This document shows positions 9,386 to 21,191 of a DNA stretch of 64,000 nt, piece by piece (the first letter of the stretch is position 1; every line of letters starts with the position of its first letter). The DNA is from Adiantum capillus-veneris (Eukaryota > Streptophyta > Polypodiopsida > Polypodiales > Pteridaceae), in NCBI GenBank assembly GCA_014529385.2, contig CM043944.1, positions 55,597,768-55,661,767 on the forward strand, read 5' to 3'. Under the pieces are notes generated by a model. It had not been told where the DNA came from. It saw only the letters and a list, made by a program, of their open reading frames with translations, and ran no database searches. The position numbers and the translations under genes were made by a program.

Positions 9386-12300
9386 TACGAAGGCTAGGAG
9401 TCATCAAGGAGCAGGCTTTACTCAAGGAGGTAAGAAATCTTCTAACAGTAGGTTTCATTTATCCAGTGGAGAATTCAGAGTGGGTCTCTCCCGTTGTTGT
9501 CACTCCTAAGAAAAACGGCAAGTGGAGGGTGTGTGTGGATTACCGTCCACTCAATGAGGCAACAAAAAGAGATCACTTTCCCCTCCCATTTCAGGATGAG
9601 ATACTAAATGAGGTAGCAGGTCATGAGAAGTACACTGTGTTTGATGGCTACTCAGGTTACTTTCAAATAGGTATCGCATTGGAAGATCAGTTAAAAACAA
9701 CCTTCATCACTCCTTGGGGTTGTTATGCTTTTAGAGTCATGCCATTTGGTCTGACAAATGCTCCTGCAACATTCCAACGTTTCATGAACATGGTGTTTCA
9801 AGCATTCTTTGGAAAGTCAATTAGGGTGTTCATTGATGATTTTTGCATTTATAGCTCAAAATCACTGCATCTACAAAGGGTAGAAGAAGGTTTAAAGAAG
9901 CTCTACGACATGGGAGGTCATCTCAACCCCGACAAATGTCACATAGGTGAGGATGAAGTGATCTTGCTTGGTCACAAGGTTTCCTATAAAGGCATTGAGG
10001 TGGATCCTTCAAAGGCAAAGGCTCTTATTGAGCTCCCATCACCCAAGAATCTCAAAGAGGTCATCTCATTCATTCAAAAGGTGAAGTATATGTCACGCTT
10101 TATTCACTTAACTTCGGAGTTGCTTCATCCTTTGAAAAAGTTGACACAACAAGTAGAATTTGCATGATCTGATGAGCTTGAAGAGTACTTTCGTAACATT
10201 AAAGTCATTTTGTCAGAGCAACCAACACTCATGCCTCCTTGTTGGGGGTACACATTCTTTGTTAGCTCTAGTGTTGGGAAAGAAACAATTGGTGCGGTTT
10301 TGCTACAACAAGATCCCCATAGTACCCGAATGCGACCCATCTACTTTGCTAGTAGGGTCATGAATGCTTTGGAGAGAGGCTACACAGAGGCAAAACTCAT
10401 GATGCTTTCCCTCATGTTTGCGGTGAGAAATTTTAGATCCTACTTGCTACCAAAACCTTTTGTAATTCTCACTGCAAAAATTTTGTTCCCTTGGGTGTCA
10501 TCTCAGATGAATCTTAGTACTAGGATCTCAAAGTGGATTATGGAGTTGCAAGAGTTTCAATACTCTTTCAAGGTAGAAGATAGTATGCGTGCACAATTGG
10601 CAGGGATTCTTACTTATAGGGTACATGAGAAGGAGATTAAGGTGCCTGAAGTAAAGACCTTACCATTGCCACCACCTAAAAGTATTCCTAATGATTTTAC
10701 CTTGTTCTTTGATGGAGCTTTTCGACGAGTCACAGGAAAATCAGGGGGAGGGCTAGTATTGCTCAACCCAAGTGGAGAGGTGGTCATGAAAGAGAAGGTC
10801 AATCTACCAGGTTCAACTAGCAAGAATGAAGCAGAATACGACACACTACTTCATGGTTTAAAAATGTGCATTGGCCAAGGTATACGACGTCTCATGGTAA
10901 AGGGAGATCACTTCTCATTGCGAAGCAGATTTTAGGCATTTGGGCATGCAAGAATGAAAACCTAAGGACAAAATTTCATGCCATTTGTAGGTTGTTTAAT
11001 CAATTTGAAGAAGTGCAACTATATCATATCCCTAGGAAACAAAATGAAGATGCAGATTTACTTGCAAAAAAGCAGTTGCATGTGTTGAGAGTGAAGTGCA
11101 GGTCATCATGCAAGCAACAGTGATAAAGAAACCAAGGTACTAGGGGATGGAGTCATTGGCTCCCATTGTGAGCTACATTTTAGAGGGCGAGTTTCCATAG
11201 GGCTTCACAAAGGGTCAAAAGCGAAGGCTCATTAAGAAGGCAAGTTCATTTTTTTTTTTTAAGGTGCCCTTTACCAAAGGGAAAAAGATCAAGTTTGTAG
11301 GAGAATACCAACAACCAAGGAGATTCCAACCATTCTTGCAGGTTTGTATGAGGAAGCGTGTGGTGGTCATTTTGCACAAGAACTCACTGCAAAAAAGATT
11401 TTGCTTGGCGGATATGTTTGGCCAAGCTTGCACATTGATGTTCAACATTGGTGTAAAAGCTGCCACAATTGTCAGATTAATGGAAACAAGCATCTGTTAC
11501 ATGGTCCACGTCAGTAAGTCCTTGCAAATGGTCCATTTGAAAAATGGGGCATTGATGCTATGGGTCCATTTCCCAGGACTAAAAATGGAAAATTGTATAT
11601 CTTGGTGGCTATAGACTACATGACTAGGTGGGTAGAAGCTCAAAGTGTGGCAAGAGTGAATGAGAGGACAATTAGCAAGTTTGTGTACACTCACATTTGT
11701 TGCAGATTTGGCACACCTTTGGAGATCGTTTTTGATAATGGTTCAGGGTTTAGGAAGCACTTGCTCACGGAAGTTTGTGATGAGCTTCACATTCTATATC
11801 GGCATAGCACACCCTACTACCCTCAGTAAAATGTTTGGTAGATAAGGCTAATGGTATCATTGCAGGAATCATCCGGAAGATGGTAAAGAACAAGATAAAG
11901 CTATGGGATGACTTCCTGGATGGAGCATTGTGGGCCTATCGGACTACCTACAAGGAAGCGACAGAGTTCACACCCTTCCACCTAGTCTATGGTCAAGAAG
12001 CTTTGCAACCCATTGAGCTCAACATTCCAACAATGCGACTTCATGAAAAGGTGGCACAAGGAGAATAAGCAGCATGGGAAGATCGTCTTCTCACCCTCGC
12101 AGAACTAGAATGGAAACGGGAGGTGGCTTATGAGTGCTATAAAAGAAAGTCTACGCAAATAAAGGACAAGCTCGACAAAAAGGTGAAAGACAAAGGGATC
12201 AAGGAAGGAGATTTGGTGCTAAGGTACGATAATCGCCTTGACAATCGCTTTGATGTGAAATTCAATACCAGATGGCAAGGACGATACATTGTCAAGAAGA

Positions 12301-12551
12301 CCTTCAACTCTAGCTACTATCAACTCATGCATTTGGATGGCAAGGAGCACCCCAACAAGGTGAACGGGTTTCGATTAAAGCCTTACCTGAGTCGAGTTCT
12401 ACCAGAGGATCTACAAGAGCATGGAACAACTACAATACCATGTAAGTCTTTGATCTTGGTACTACAAGATGAAGATTCAACTAAGCCACCAAATATCACG
12501 AAAGATCAAAAAACCCTCTCATTGGAAGATATGCCTTTTGATGGTACATGA
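9386..12551 (+). pseudogene. pol: pol of element A: RT, degenerate RNase H, archaeal-type RNase H, integrase
   Basis: Reverse transcriptase (9390-10165) keeps both catalytic motifs, VFDGYSGYFQI and VFIDDF. A TGG codon has become TGA at about 10165. The first RNase H (10240-10600) lacks its expected aspartates. The second, archaeal-type RNase H (10695-11090) has FFDGAF, EAEYD, KGD and NEDAD, but a one-base loss near 10908 breaks the frame. The integrase zinc domain (11340-11510) is frameshifted. The core (11530-11890) retains GIDAMGP and FDNG, then is damaged just before the catalytic glutamate near 11825. A C-terminal GPY-like domain lies at 12190-12400. This is the Tat-lineage domain order. 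Many lesions make it a clear pseudogene. Confidence 0.9.
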
Positions 12552-12565
12552 ATGTACCAACATCT

Positions 12566-12579
12566 AGGGGAGGGCTAAA
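12566..12579 (+). other. Polypurine tract of element A
   Basis: AGGGGAGGGCTAAA lies directly before the 3' LTR and would prime plus-strand DNA synthesis. Element C has the same tract (GGGGGAGGGCTAA) before 44802. Confidence 0.85.
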
Positions 12580-15011
12580 TGATAGCCATTTTTCGGCTCT
12601 CATAAAATAATTTTAAGAAGCCACTTCACCCCACAAAAACACCCTAGCACAATGACTAGGCTCGCTTTTTAATTATAAATAGTGTGCGTGTGTTTAGATT
12701 TTCATCATATTTTTTTATATCAAATCATTGAGTGAGTCATTGGGCTACGAGACCAAAAAAATAAATTTATAATATTACGGTCCTATTTACATGTAAATAT
12801 TTTCTATCAAATAAAGGACCTAAATATAAAGGGTTTTTTTGTATTTATATAAATATATATTCCTAGGTGTGCGTTATCAGGCCTAAGTATGCTACCTTAT
12901 CAGCTCCGTTATATTTTTTCCCATCCTTCCCAATTAAATATTCACAAGTAAATAGATTTCATCTTCAAATAAATGAGAATAATTGTGGGTCCCTTCCCTC
13001 ATGATTTTTCTCCTTTTATTTTATATATATTTTTCCACCATGCATCCCATGTGTCCATTTTTCATGACTAGCTAGCCTATCTTCTTACCCCACAAGTATA
13101 TATTATATTTGATACTTATCCTATACCATACATGTGTGCAAGCTCCTTGGCAATATTAGGTCATGGTTGATGTATGGGGGGTCTCACTTGGAAGACTACA
13201 AAGGAAAAAGAATCAGATAGTGGCCCACTTCAAGCTTTATTAGGCGTTGCAGGGACAGCTTTTTGCTCGAATTTTGGCACCTTTTTATGATCCGAATTTG
13301 AGAATACTTCCAAAAGACAAAACGTAGCTCGTAAGCTGAAGTATTTCCCATAATGTTTTCAGAAATTTTGAAGTGAAGGGAGATTTTACATGAAATTTAT
13401 GGCCGACTTCAAAACTGCCACCTCATACACCCAAAAAATCTTCCTATTTCTCTCACCCTTCCACACACCTACTCACTCTTACACACTCCTCCCTCTCCTT
13501 CCCACTCCCAAACCTGCAACTCCCATGTCCTAATTCACCCTCTTCACCATTGCCATTTCTCTCACACCTCCATAGCCTTCATCCTCCATTTCTACACCCT
13601 ATGTGTCCCCCTTTCTCTCTACATATATGTCCATATTACCATACTCTCTTCAGCTTTGTAAAGAACTTCAAAAAATCAGCAAAAACCCAAGGTTAACCTC
13701 TGCAAATGAAGTCTTTTATCATGAATTTTCCAAGGTTTGAAGATAACGTAGCTTCATCGACACGCGCTACTTCGTCATGCTGATCGCTTCTTCTTCCGGT
13801 GCTGTAAAGAGGTGAATGTCAATTTCTCCAAAGCTTCAACCTCTCTTTACAAGCTCATCCCTTCTCTAACTTTTCTCATCATATATCTCACCATTTGGTG
13901 AATGATTTTGTAAATATTTTGTAGTGATAATTACTAACTACTAACCACTAACCTTATGGTAAAATGCACCCTCTACTAGAGTAGGCACCCCAAATTATTC
14001 ACTCAATCCTCTCTCCTTTCATCCTCAATAATTATCTTCCCTTGAGCCCACATCCATGTGACTCAAAGGACAAGAGAGACCCATCCTCATTTTAAAAAAT
14101 AAAAATATGCATAATCTTTTATTCCTTCAAATAAACTTGATTAGGCCTAATCCTAATCGGGGCTTCTAAAACCTATAAATAGAGCCCTTCTCTCCCTTGT
14201 AAATCATCACATGATCACACTACACCACACCATTCTCAACACATAACACACCACTCTTCAAGCCTAGTTGTGTAGAGTGAGTGCATTGTGAGTGCTCTAT
14301 TCCATCACTACACATAGGTGCATGGAGAAGCTTGAAGTTAGTTATGCCATCTAGAGGAGTGGAGTGATACCATACTCTACATCACACTTGTAGCCTACTC
14401 TTGTCCATAAATAAGATTCATAGTTTTGGGTGCAATTGTATGCTGCAACTACGACTCTTCTCTCCAAATTGACTTGATAAGTTGACTCATCAGGTGGTTG
14501 AAGGTATATTGTCCTTGAAGTCTATTGTGCTATTTCATGCTTGATGGTTTGAGGGCTTGTTGAATTGTTTGCCTAAAAAGTCAATTGTAAGAGGGTGATC
14601 GGTGAGAGGGCTCCCATGACCCTAAGACAATTTGTGTATTGGCAACAAGGTCAAGTTTTGTGTTGTCTCTCTATTTCTCATCAAGCTTTGTGTGCATCTA
14701 GTCTTTAAGGCTAAGATTGAGTTGCTCAAGTTGATTTGTGCTCTTTACCTCTCTCTGGCGTGGTGAATATTTGTGTTTGGTGTGTGTGGCTATCTTGCAT
14801 CCCCCTCTCTTTGTGCGTTTGAGTACAAGGAGATATCACGTGCATCCTAGTTCAAATCTACAACTAGGTGGTGCCCCTTTTCTTGTTTGGTTTCTGGCTA
14901 TGGGTTTTTGTTGTCTCTGACTGTGCTTGCCCCAGCCCCATTTGAGCAGCATGGGAGCCTCGAAGGGTGTTTAGAGGCCGCTCTTCTTGTTGCCCACCCC
15001 GGACCGCCTCA
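12580..15011 (+). repeat. 3' LTR of element A
   Basis: It repeats 1416-4001 with a low level of substitutions and two deletions. The first bases read TGATAGCCATTTTTCGG, so one base of the conserved terminal stem is mutated. It contains the TATA box (14173-14182), the U5 stem region (14586-14630) and the hairpin with primer-site look-alike ending at 14877. It ends at 15011, followed by CTAC. Confidence 0.93.
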
Positions 15012-16860
15012 CTACTAAGCTAACCTGATCTCCTCCCACTCTTTGATCTCTTTGAAGACACCTACCAAATCTCAAATTCATCAAATATTTCACACAAACA
15101 ACTATCAACCCAAACCTTTAACCTTCGAAGTCTACTTGCAACTTCTCTTTGCTCTGATTTTCTTTCAAACCAATTTTTCAACTTGTAAAGTACTTTGCAC
15201 TTTAAAATGATCACCAACTTGGAGGATCCTTAGTTCTGGCTATCTGTACAAAACTCTCCAATTGTTTGTCAAAATAGTGATTCTCACTTAAGTACTCTAC
15301 GATGTTGATCGGTATAACTAGAGGGTTAATCCCAACCAAATAGTTGTATATAAGTACCCGATTCCCTCTGCATGTCATATACATTGACCTAAAGAGACAA
15401 CTAGGATCCTAGGGTCATAAGGAAGGCTCTTGGACATTCAAAATCATTACTCAAGCCCTAAAATGGGCCTTCAGATTTCATACATGTATGATGTCTAAGT
15501 GCTCATAATTAGCCCAAACTTGAAATGTAGATGCTCCTTGATGTGCTATGTCTAGATCCAATCTTAATTTGTGATTCTAGCACATGTAGACATGTCAATC
15601 TTTCTTGTTTCTAGCTCAATCATTGTTTGTCCTTTTGGAGGTTATTTAAGTCAAGTCAACTCCAAATTGATTGAAGCTTGGTCTATAGGCTTAATATGTA
15701 CTATTGTACAAAGTGGTAAGCTTAGGAGTTAGCTCTGACCTCTAAAAATAGCCTTCACACATCATACATGTATGATGTATTTTTGTGCCCAAATGAAGTG
15801 AAATTTCACTCCAGAGGTCCTCCACTCATACAACACATAGATATGCTTAATATTGTATTTGGATGTCAATCGAGCACAAGATCACCACTTTTTGAAAAGG
15901 AACTTCCTTGAAAGAGTAAAATACACTTAATATTCCATTTATATGTCCAAATGAAATGAAGCTTGGTGTATGTGCTCAACACAACATGCAGAATATGAGT
16001 ATAAAGTCAAAATTTCAGTCTAGATGCCAGAATCACACTTCAAACATCATACGTGTATGATGTCTGCTAATAGATTTTTGTCCACAACTTATCCACCATT
16101 AGGAAGAGAATGGGGTCTAGGAGGGTCTCTTAATTTAGGAGTTTGAGGAAGTCAAACCTTTAGTATTAAAAGGACAACTTTTGAATTCAAACTGGCAAAA
16201 TAGCTAGTTTATTTGAATTCAAATTTTCCCTCCAGAATGGAATTTAAAATCTAGCGGATAAAACCATATCATGTAGCATATCTATGGAAAGAGATCAATG
16301 TGAAGACTACAGATCTTTGCTCTTTGCTCAAATCAGAGATCATATGTGGGAGTTATGGAAGGCCGAAAATAATAAATTGTCTACCTCCTTTTTGAGAGAG
16401 AAAAAGTGCATTCTTTGACCACTCTTACACATCTCTTACACACCCACCATTCTTGCACACATGGCATTCACCTATTTGCCAAAATGCTAATCACCTCCAT
16501 AAGCTCATGGAAAATCAAGAGGCCCTCCTAGACCTCATCCTCTTCCTAAAGCAAGTATCCAAAATTATCTAGCACTGGCTTTTAAGCACTTTTATCCATT
16601 TTTATGCAAAGACGTGCTCATAATCAAAGGTTTCCTATATTTTTGTTTTTGACACTCCATCTTTTGTCTTTTGGGTACTAATTGTTGGTCAAAACATTAG
16701 TCTCAAGGTGCGCTTAGGGTAAAACACCCATTCTAAACACTCTGGTGTAATCTATTTTGTCAAACTTAGCCTTTTGCTAGCCCTTAGGACATCATACACG
16801 TATAAATTCCAGAGTCGTAAATTTGAAAATTTTCTTAATTGTGTCGGAGACTAAGTGTGT
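15012..16860. other. Non-coding flank right of element A
   Basis: No protein or RNA gene is recognisable. The main structure is a degenerate tandem repeat with a palindrome, listed separately. The rest is AT-rich sequence without long ORFs. Confidence 0.5.
15477..16062. repeat. Degenerate ~284-bp tandem repeat containing a perfect palindrome
   Basis: CATCATACATGTATGATG at 15760-15777 is its own reverse complement. Near-identical copies occur at 15477-15494 and 16045-16062, spaced 283 and 285 bases. A half-degraded copy lies at 16790. Other landmarks repeat with the same period, for example GAAGCTTGGT near 15674 and 15958, so this is an old tandem array and not chance palindromes. No coding is seen. 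Confidence 0.6.
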
Positions 16861-17402
16861 ATTGAAGTATGAATAATTACAACGGACTACACTGTGTATA
16901 GTGAACTTTTTTCTTGAATCTTTGCAGTGGACTAAATACATAAAGTGGAAGCAAAGTAGGATAATTTTGTTTAAATTGAAGCTGTATGAATACTTGAAGC
17001 CTCAATTTGTGATGGTGAAGGGCTAAAAGATTTAGCTATTGCAGTTAAAATATAATGAACAGTATGCAAAGATGGATGTTTGGGAACAAGGAGATGAGAT
17101 GAACCTGAAGAAGAAGTATGATGGCTTAAAACAAGAATATAATAAACTAAATCAGCAGGTGTAGCTTAGCTTAGATCAAGTACAAGTGCTGTGCGGATGG
17201 ATACTATTATGGAAGACCATATACAAGATGACGTTTAAAAGAATCAAGTTCAAGATGTAGTGCAGGATGCACTTGTAGTGACAGAGCCTGAGGAAGCACA
17301 AGACGACAGACAACTTCAAATCAGATTTTTATTATTGAAGATGATATACCACCTGCAGATAATGTCAAAAGTACAAATGAAGTTGTTCAAGTTTCATAAG
17401 AT

Positions 17403-17804
17403 ATGAAGGTTGCAAAGACAATTGAAATTCCAACAGAAGTTGAATTTGTAGGGGAAATAAGCAAGCAGACTAATACCGAGTTTGATGATATTGATTTTCA
17501 AAGAAGTTATATACTTGAATTTACTGCACTACAAAGTCTTGTTGTTTCTCAAGCGAAGATTATCCATAGTTTTTCTTTGGAGTTGGATAATGAGAGGTAT
17601 TCAACTATGATTGAGGTAAATGAAGCGGTTTCCAAAATAAATCAACTTCAAGAAGAGAAGGCATCATTGATAGTGGAGATTTCTCAGGTTCGCCTTAGCC
17701 TAAACTTCCATTTGATTCCAATTGACTCCTCATGCAATATGAAAGCACGACATTGCTCCTTGACAAAATTTTGTAAGCATCCTTGCAGTTGTGCATTAAA
17801 ATAG
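17403..17804 (+). CDS. Coiled-coil-like hypothetical ORF, probably a fragment
   Basis: A 133-codon ORF is rich in Glu, Ile, Val, Leu and Gln, with a likely heptad region (SKINQLQEEKASLIVEI). The region just upstream (16990-17400) can be read as related charged sequence broken by stops, including an LKKKYDGLKQEYNKLNQQ-like coiled segment. I do not recognise the family. It could be the remains of a captured host gene, or part of the gag of another element. The ORF tail after about residue 100 looks non-coding. Low confidence as a working gene. Confidence 0.25.
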   Translation: MKVAKTIEIPTEVEFVGEISKQTNTEFDDIDFQRSYILEFTALQSLVVSQAKIIHSFSLELDNERYSTMIEVNEAVSKINQLQEEKASLIVEISQVRLSLNFHLIPIDSSCNMKARHCSLTKFCKHPCSCALK

Positions 17805-18018
17805 GTGTAGCGTTGAAAATCATGCAAGCTAGTATCCCACTAGGATTGGATTCCTTCCTAGTAGCTATTAAAAAGAATTATGAGGAAAATTTTAAAAATA
17901 CATAGAAAATATATATATTGGGAATCACACTAGCTATAGTATCTAGATAGAATGTAAGAGTGTAATGAGATAGTAAAAAGAAATAATCAATGTTTTTTGC
18001 TCTAAGTTAAAGAGGCAA

Positions 18019-18229
18019 AGCTATAGATGCTTTTTCCCATAGTACTTTCTAATGGTAAAGTAAAAATATGTTACCCTTGAGATAAATAGTAGGATGAGAT
18101 AGAAAGCTAGTTTTTATAATTAGATATATATATATATATACATTATGAAAAATATCCTCATGCATCTAAAAGGTGGAAAAATTAACCTCTTAGTACTAGT
18201 TTTCAGCATGAACATGCCACAGCACAACA
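18019..18229 (-). repeat. Truncated 3' LTR of element F
   Basis: On the minus strand it starts TGTTGTGCTGTGG at 18229, next to a purine tract, and is about 85% alike to 25429-25637. Only the first ~211 bases of U3 remain. It contains a short (AT)n run at 18124-18141. Confidence 0.7.
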
Positions 18230-18502
18230 TCCACCCCCTCTAAACCTGCACATCCTCTGGTATGTGCCACATTTGATTATTTTGTAGCTTCAATTTCCTC
18301 GTAGATCTTCCATGATTTCCTCTTCATTGATAGATTCCAACACTTCATCTTTACTTTGATCTTCACATGTGGTTTGTTCTTCTTCCAACATCTTCTGGAT
18401 CAGTGTCTTCTCTTCTCTTAAACACTTTGATCCTTTTGCCAGCAATGGGAACCTTTACATCTAGTTCAAACAAGATGTAAGTATCATTTTCATGCATATT
18501 AT

Positions 18503-19561
18503 TTACAACATATGGTATGGTCCAAACCATCGTTTTGAGAACTTACGCATCATTGTGTGCTGGTTATCAAGGCTACTATCATACACTAAAACCCAGACAC
18601 CTTTGTCAATTGATTTTCTCCTCAGCTGATGTCGCTTATCAAAATAGTCCTTGTTTTCCAACCTTACATTTTTTAGTCGCTCTTTTGTAGTCTCAATGTC
18701 TCTAGGTCTTCTCTCTAGTTTCCTTATGTATAATGCAAGGAGATCTTCCTTGCTAAGCCCCTCTTGCCAAGGTAGTACATTCCATGTGGGAGTTGTATTT
18801 TCAATTGGCATCAGTGGCTTTTGAGCATACATCAGCTTTGGAGGCGTATAGCCAGTTTCTGAGCCATGTGTTGTACAATCAGCCCATAAAGCATATGGCA
18901 ACAATTTTGGTCATTCACCAACTCTTCCTTCACAAGCCTTAGCCAAAGCTTTGATGACAGGAGGATGCCCTCTTTCACCTTTTCCATTCCCTTTAGGGTT
19001 GTAAGTTGTAATAAGGGAAAGCTTGATTCCTAATCTAGAAAAGAACTCCCTTGCTTCCTTAGCATCTAGTTCACCTCTGTCTGTAGTGATCTTTTCCCCA
19101 CAACCATAATGGTAAGTCACCTCATCAAGAAGTAATTTGCATACAGCTTCTGTGGTTTTTGCTCTTAATACTCGCCCTTTCACCTAGTTAGTTATGTCCT
19201 CTCGTGCAAGGACTAAGTATCTCATTTTCTAGAGTCCTAATGGCATTGTAACTAGATCCACAACCCATTTATAGTGCATGACTAGTGGATATGTAGGGTG
19301 CAATCCATCACGGTGTTGTACATTTGAACACATTTGACAAGTTACACAAAACACTAAAGACGGGGACACATCTTTATACATACCCTTCCACCAATTTTTT
19401 TCTTTCAACTTGGAGAAAGTTTCCCACGTACCCTTGTGTCCAGCCCATAGACTCTCATGAAATTCTTGCATGAGCTTTACTTGAGTCTGTTTTTTACATA
19501 TAACCCTTTGTGGTGTAGCACCCTTTTGTTTAGGATGCTTCCACAAGTAATCGACCCTCAA
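18503..19561 (-). pseudogene. Integrase of element F, fragmented
   Basis: Read on the minus strand: a zinc-binding region with H..H and VTCQMC (about 19229-19561), then core fragments with ITTDRGE (second catalytic Asp) and GNGKGERGH (catalytic Glu) at 18911-19183, then a C-terminal region with DYFDKRHQLRRK and RWFGPYHML, a GPY-type module (18503-18904). Stops and shifts separate the pieces. Integrase would insert the cDNA; this one cannot be functional. Confidence 0.75.
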
Positions 19562-19796
19562 AAAGTACCCATATGCTTTCCTGAATATCCTCTTGAATTC
19601 TTGTTCAGACCAATCATTTTTGTTATACTACTCAAGTATCTTCCAATAATAAGCCAATCACCTTCATAAAGCTCTTTCAAGAACAATTCAAGTGGGTTAG
19701 ACATGCAGACATGGTTACCTTTGACATGAGAGATGGAATAGAACTTTGTGCCCTTGATAGCATATATACTACTATATTGTCTTTACTTTATATGTG

Positions 19797-21167
19797 CTAA
19801 TTAAACTCAAGATTTAAGGACTTAATGTAGGCAACCCACCGCAACATAGCAATGTCTGGCGTTGAACAACTTGTAGTTATCCCAAGAAGTGGTAGACAAT
19901 CTATTTCTACAACCACACATGCACCAATTAAGTACTCTTTCCCATTTTTCAAGGCTGTAACCATACCCCATAACTCTCTCTTTATTTGTGGATAGTTTCT
20001 TTGGTGAGAACTTATTACCTTTGCTTTAAATCTCACTACATACATGTGTCCTTCTTCATTGTCTTTCCCTTTGCCCATCCAATTCATGTAGGACTGGTGT
20101 CTACTGCCATAATTACTGGTCTTTTACACTCATAGTCTACCTTTCTCAAAGTTGGTGCCGATAGGAGCAACTCCTTTAGCTTTTTCATGGATTTTAAATG
20201 TGCATTTGTCCATTTAAACTTTTTATTGTTTCTAAGCATTTGATAAAGAGGATCACATATGTGTGCATAATGTGGAATCCAAATAACATAAAAGACACCT
20301 GCTCCCAAAAACCTTATAACCTCACTGATGCTAGTGCATGTTTCTTTAATTCTTTAGATGACATCTACCTTTGTTGAACAAGGTTTCCTAACATATGGAC
20401 CACACATATGCCCCACAATGAGCACTTCATTAACACCAAGCATAGACTTTTTCCCTAACAAAGTAATATTCACTTCCTCCAACCTAGACAAAATTTTATC
20501 ACAATATTTTATGTGATTTTCCACAAACCTGCAACACCCCTTGAGATCCAAAGCTTCATGTTTCTCACTTTCTTCACATCCTTTGATAGAAGAATTATCA
20601 ATGAAAGGCATTGTGATATGTAGAATAAAATCATGTAAGACCTTATTCATCCCATTCATCATATGTGCAACTGAGTTGGTTCTCCCTGCAGATCAAGGTA
20701 CATATCCTTACCAAACCTAAAGGTGTCCTCATGGTTGTCAAGTCTATGCTTTTAATTGCAAGCTAAAATTGATCATTCCCTCAGTAAAGGTCTCCCATTG
20801 AGTAGCTTTATCTCCCTGCAAACGCCTCTACAAAATCATCCACAATTGGACATGTACCTACGTTTCTAATTTTCACCTTGTTCATTGGTTGCATATCTTG
20901 GGTGAAGCATAGAGCACCAATCTTCTTTGAAACTATGAATCACCTATTTGAGTATGGATCACAAGAAGGATCCAAAGTCCCTATTTTGACCTTTTCATTC
21001 AATAGCTCTACTAACTTTGGCAAATGAGCCTTTGGCACCAAAATAGGTTGTAGATTCCAAGGCACATGAGGTATTGTAAAAATTACCATAGGAGCTACAA
21101 TCAAAGGATCAACACGTACTATCTCATGTGGCTCAAATGCAAAATCCTTACCATGCTTTGAAAGCAT
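19797..21167 (-). pseudogene. Reverse transcriptase and RNase H of element F, fragmented
   Basis: On the minus strand, RT begins near 21167 (VPKAHLPKLVELL, then FIVSKKIGALCFTQDMQPMN). It continues past stops to 20354. The usual catalytic F-x-DD motif reads MPFIDNS here (20580-20610), so the second Asp is lost. RNase H follows at 20310-19797: PVIMAVDTSPT with its Asp, SHQRNYPQIKREL with its Glu, and VVEIDCLPLLG. There are at least five frame breaks. Confidence 0.75.
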
Positions 21168-21191
21168 TTATATCAAGCACTTTGTCTCCTC

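Larger units (their letters stand above)
1416..15011 (+). mobile_element. Element A: Tat-like Ty3/Gypsy LTR retrotransposon with a nested solo LTR
   Basis: Two LTRs (1416-4001 and 12580-15011) bracket a primer site, two small leader ORFs, gag, protease, reverse transcriptase, RNase H, a second archaeal-type RNase H, integrase and a polypurine tract, in the order typical of the plant Tat lineage. CTAC occurs directly before the 5' LTR (1412-1415) and directly after the 3' LTR (15012-15015), which reads as a 4-bp target duplication. The pol frame is split by solo LTR B. Several stop codons and frameshifts in gag and pol show the copy is dead. Its 3' LTR is shorter than the 5' LTR mainly through a deletion of about 120 bp. 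Confidence 0.93.

Noticed and set aside
15477-16807. Regularly spaced palindromes as a CRISPR array
   Set aside because: Spacing of ~284 bp, few copies, degenerate unit-length similarity and the plant context all argue for an old tandem repeat.
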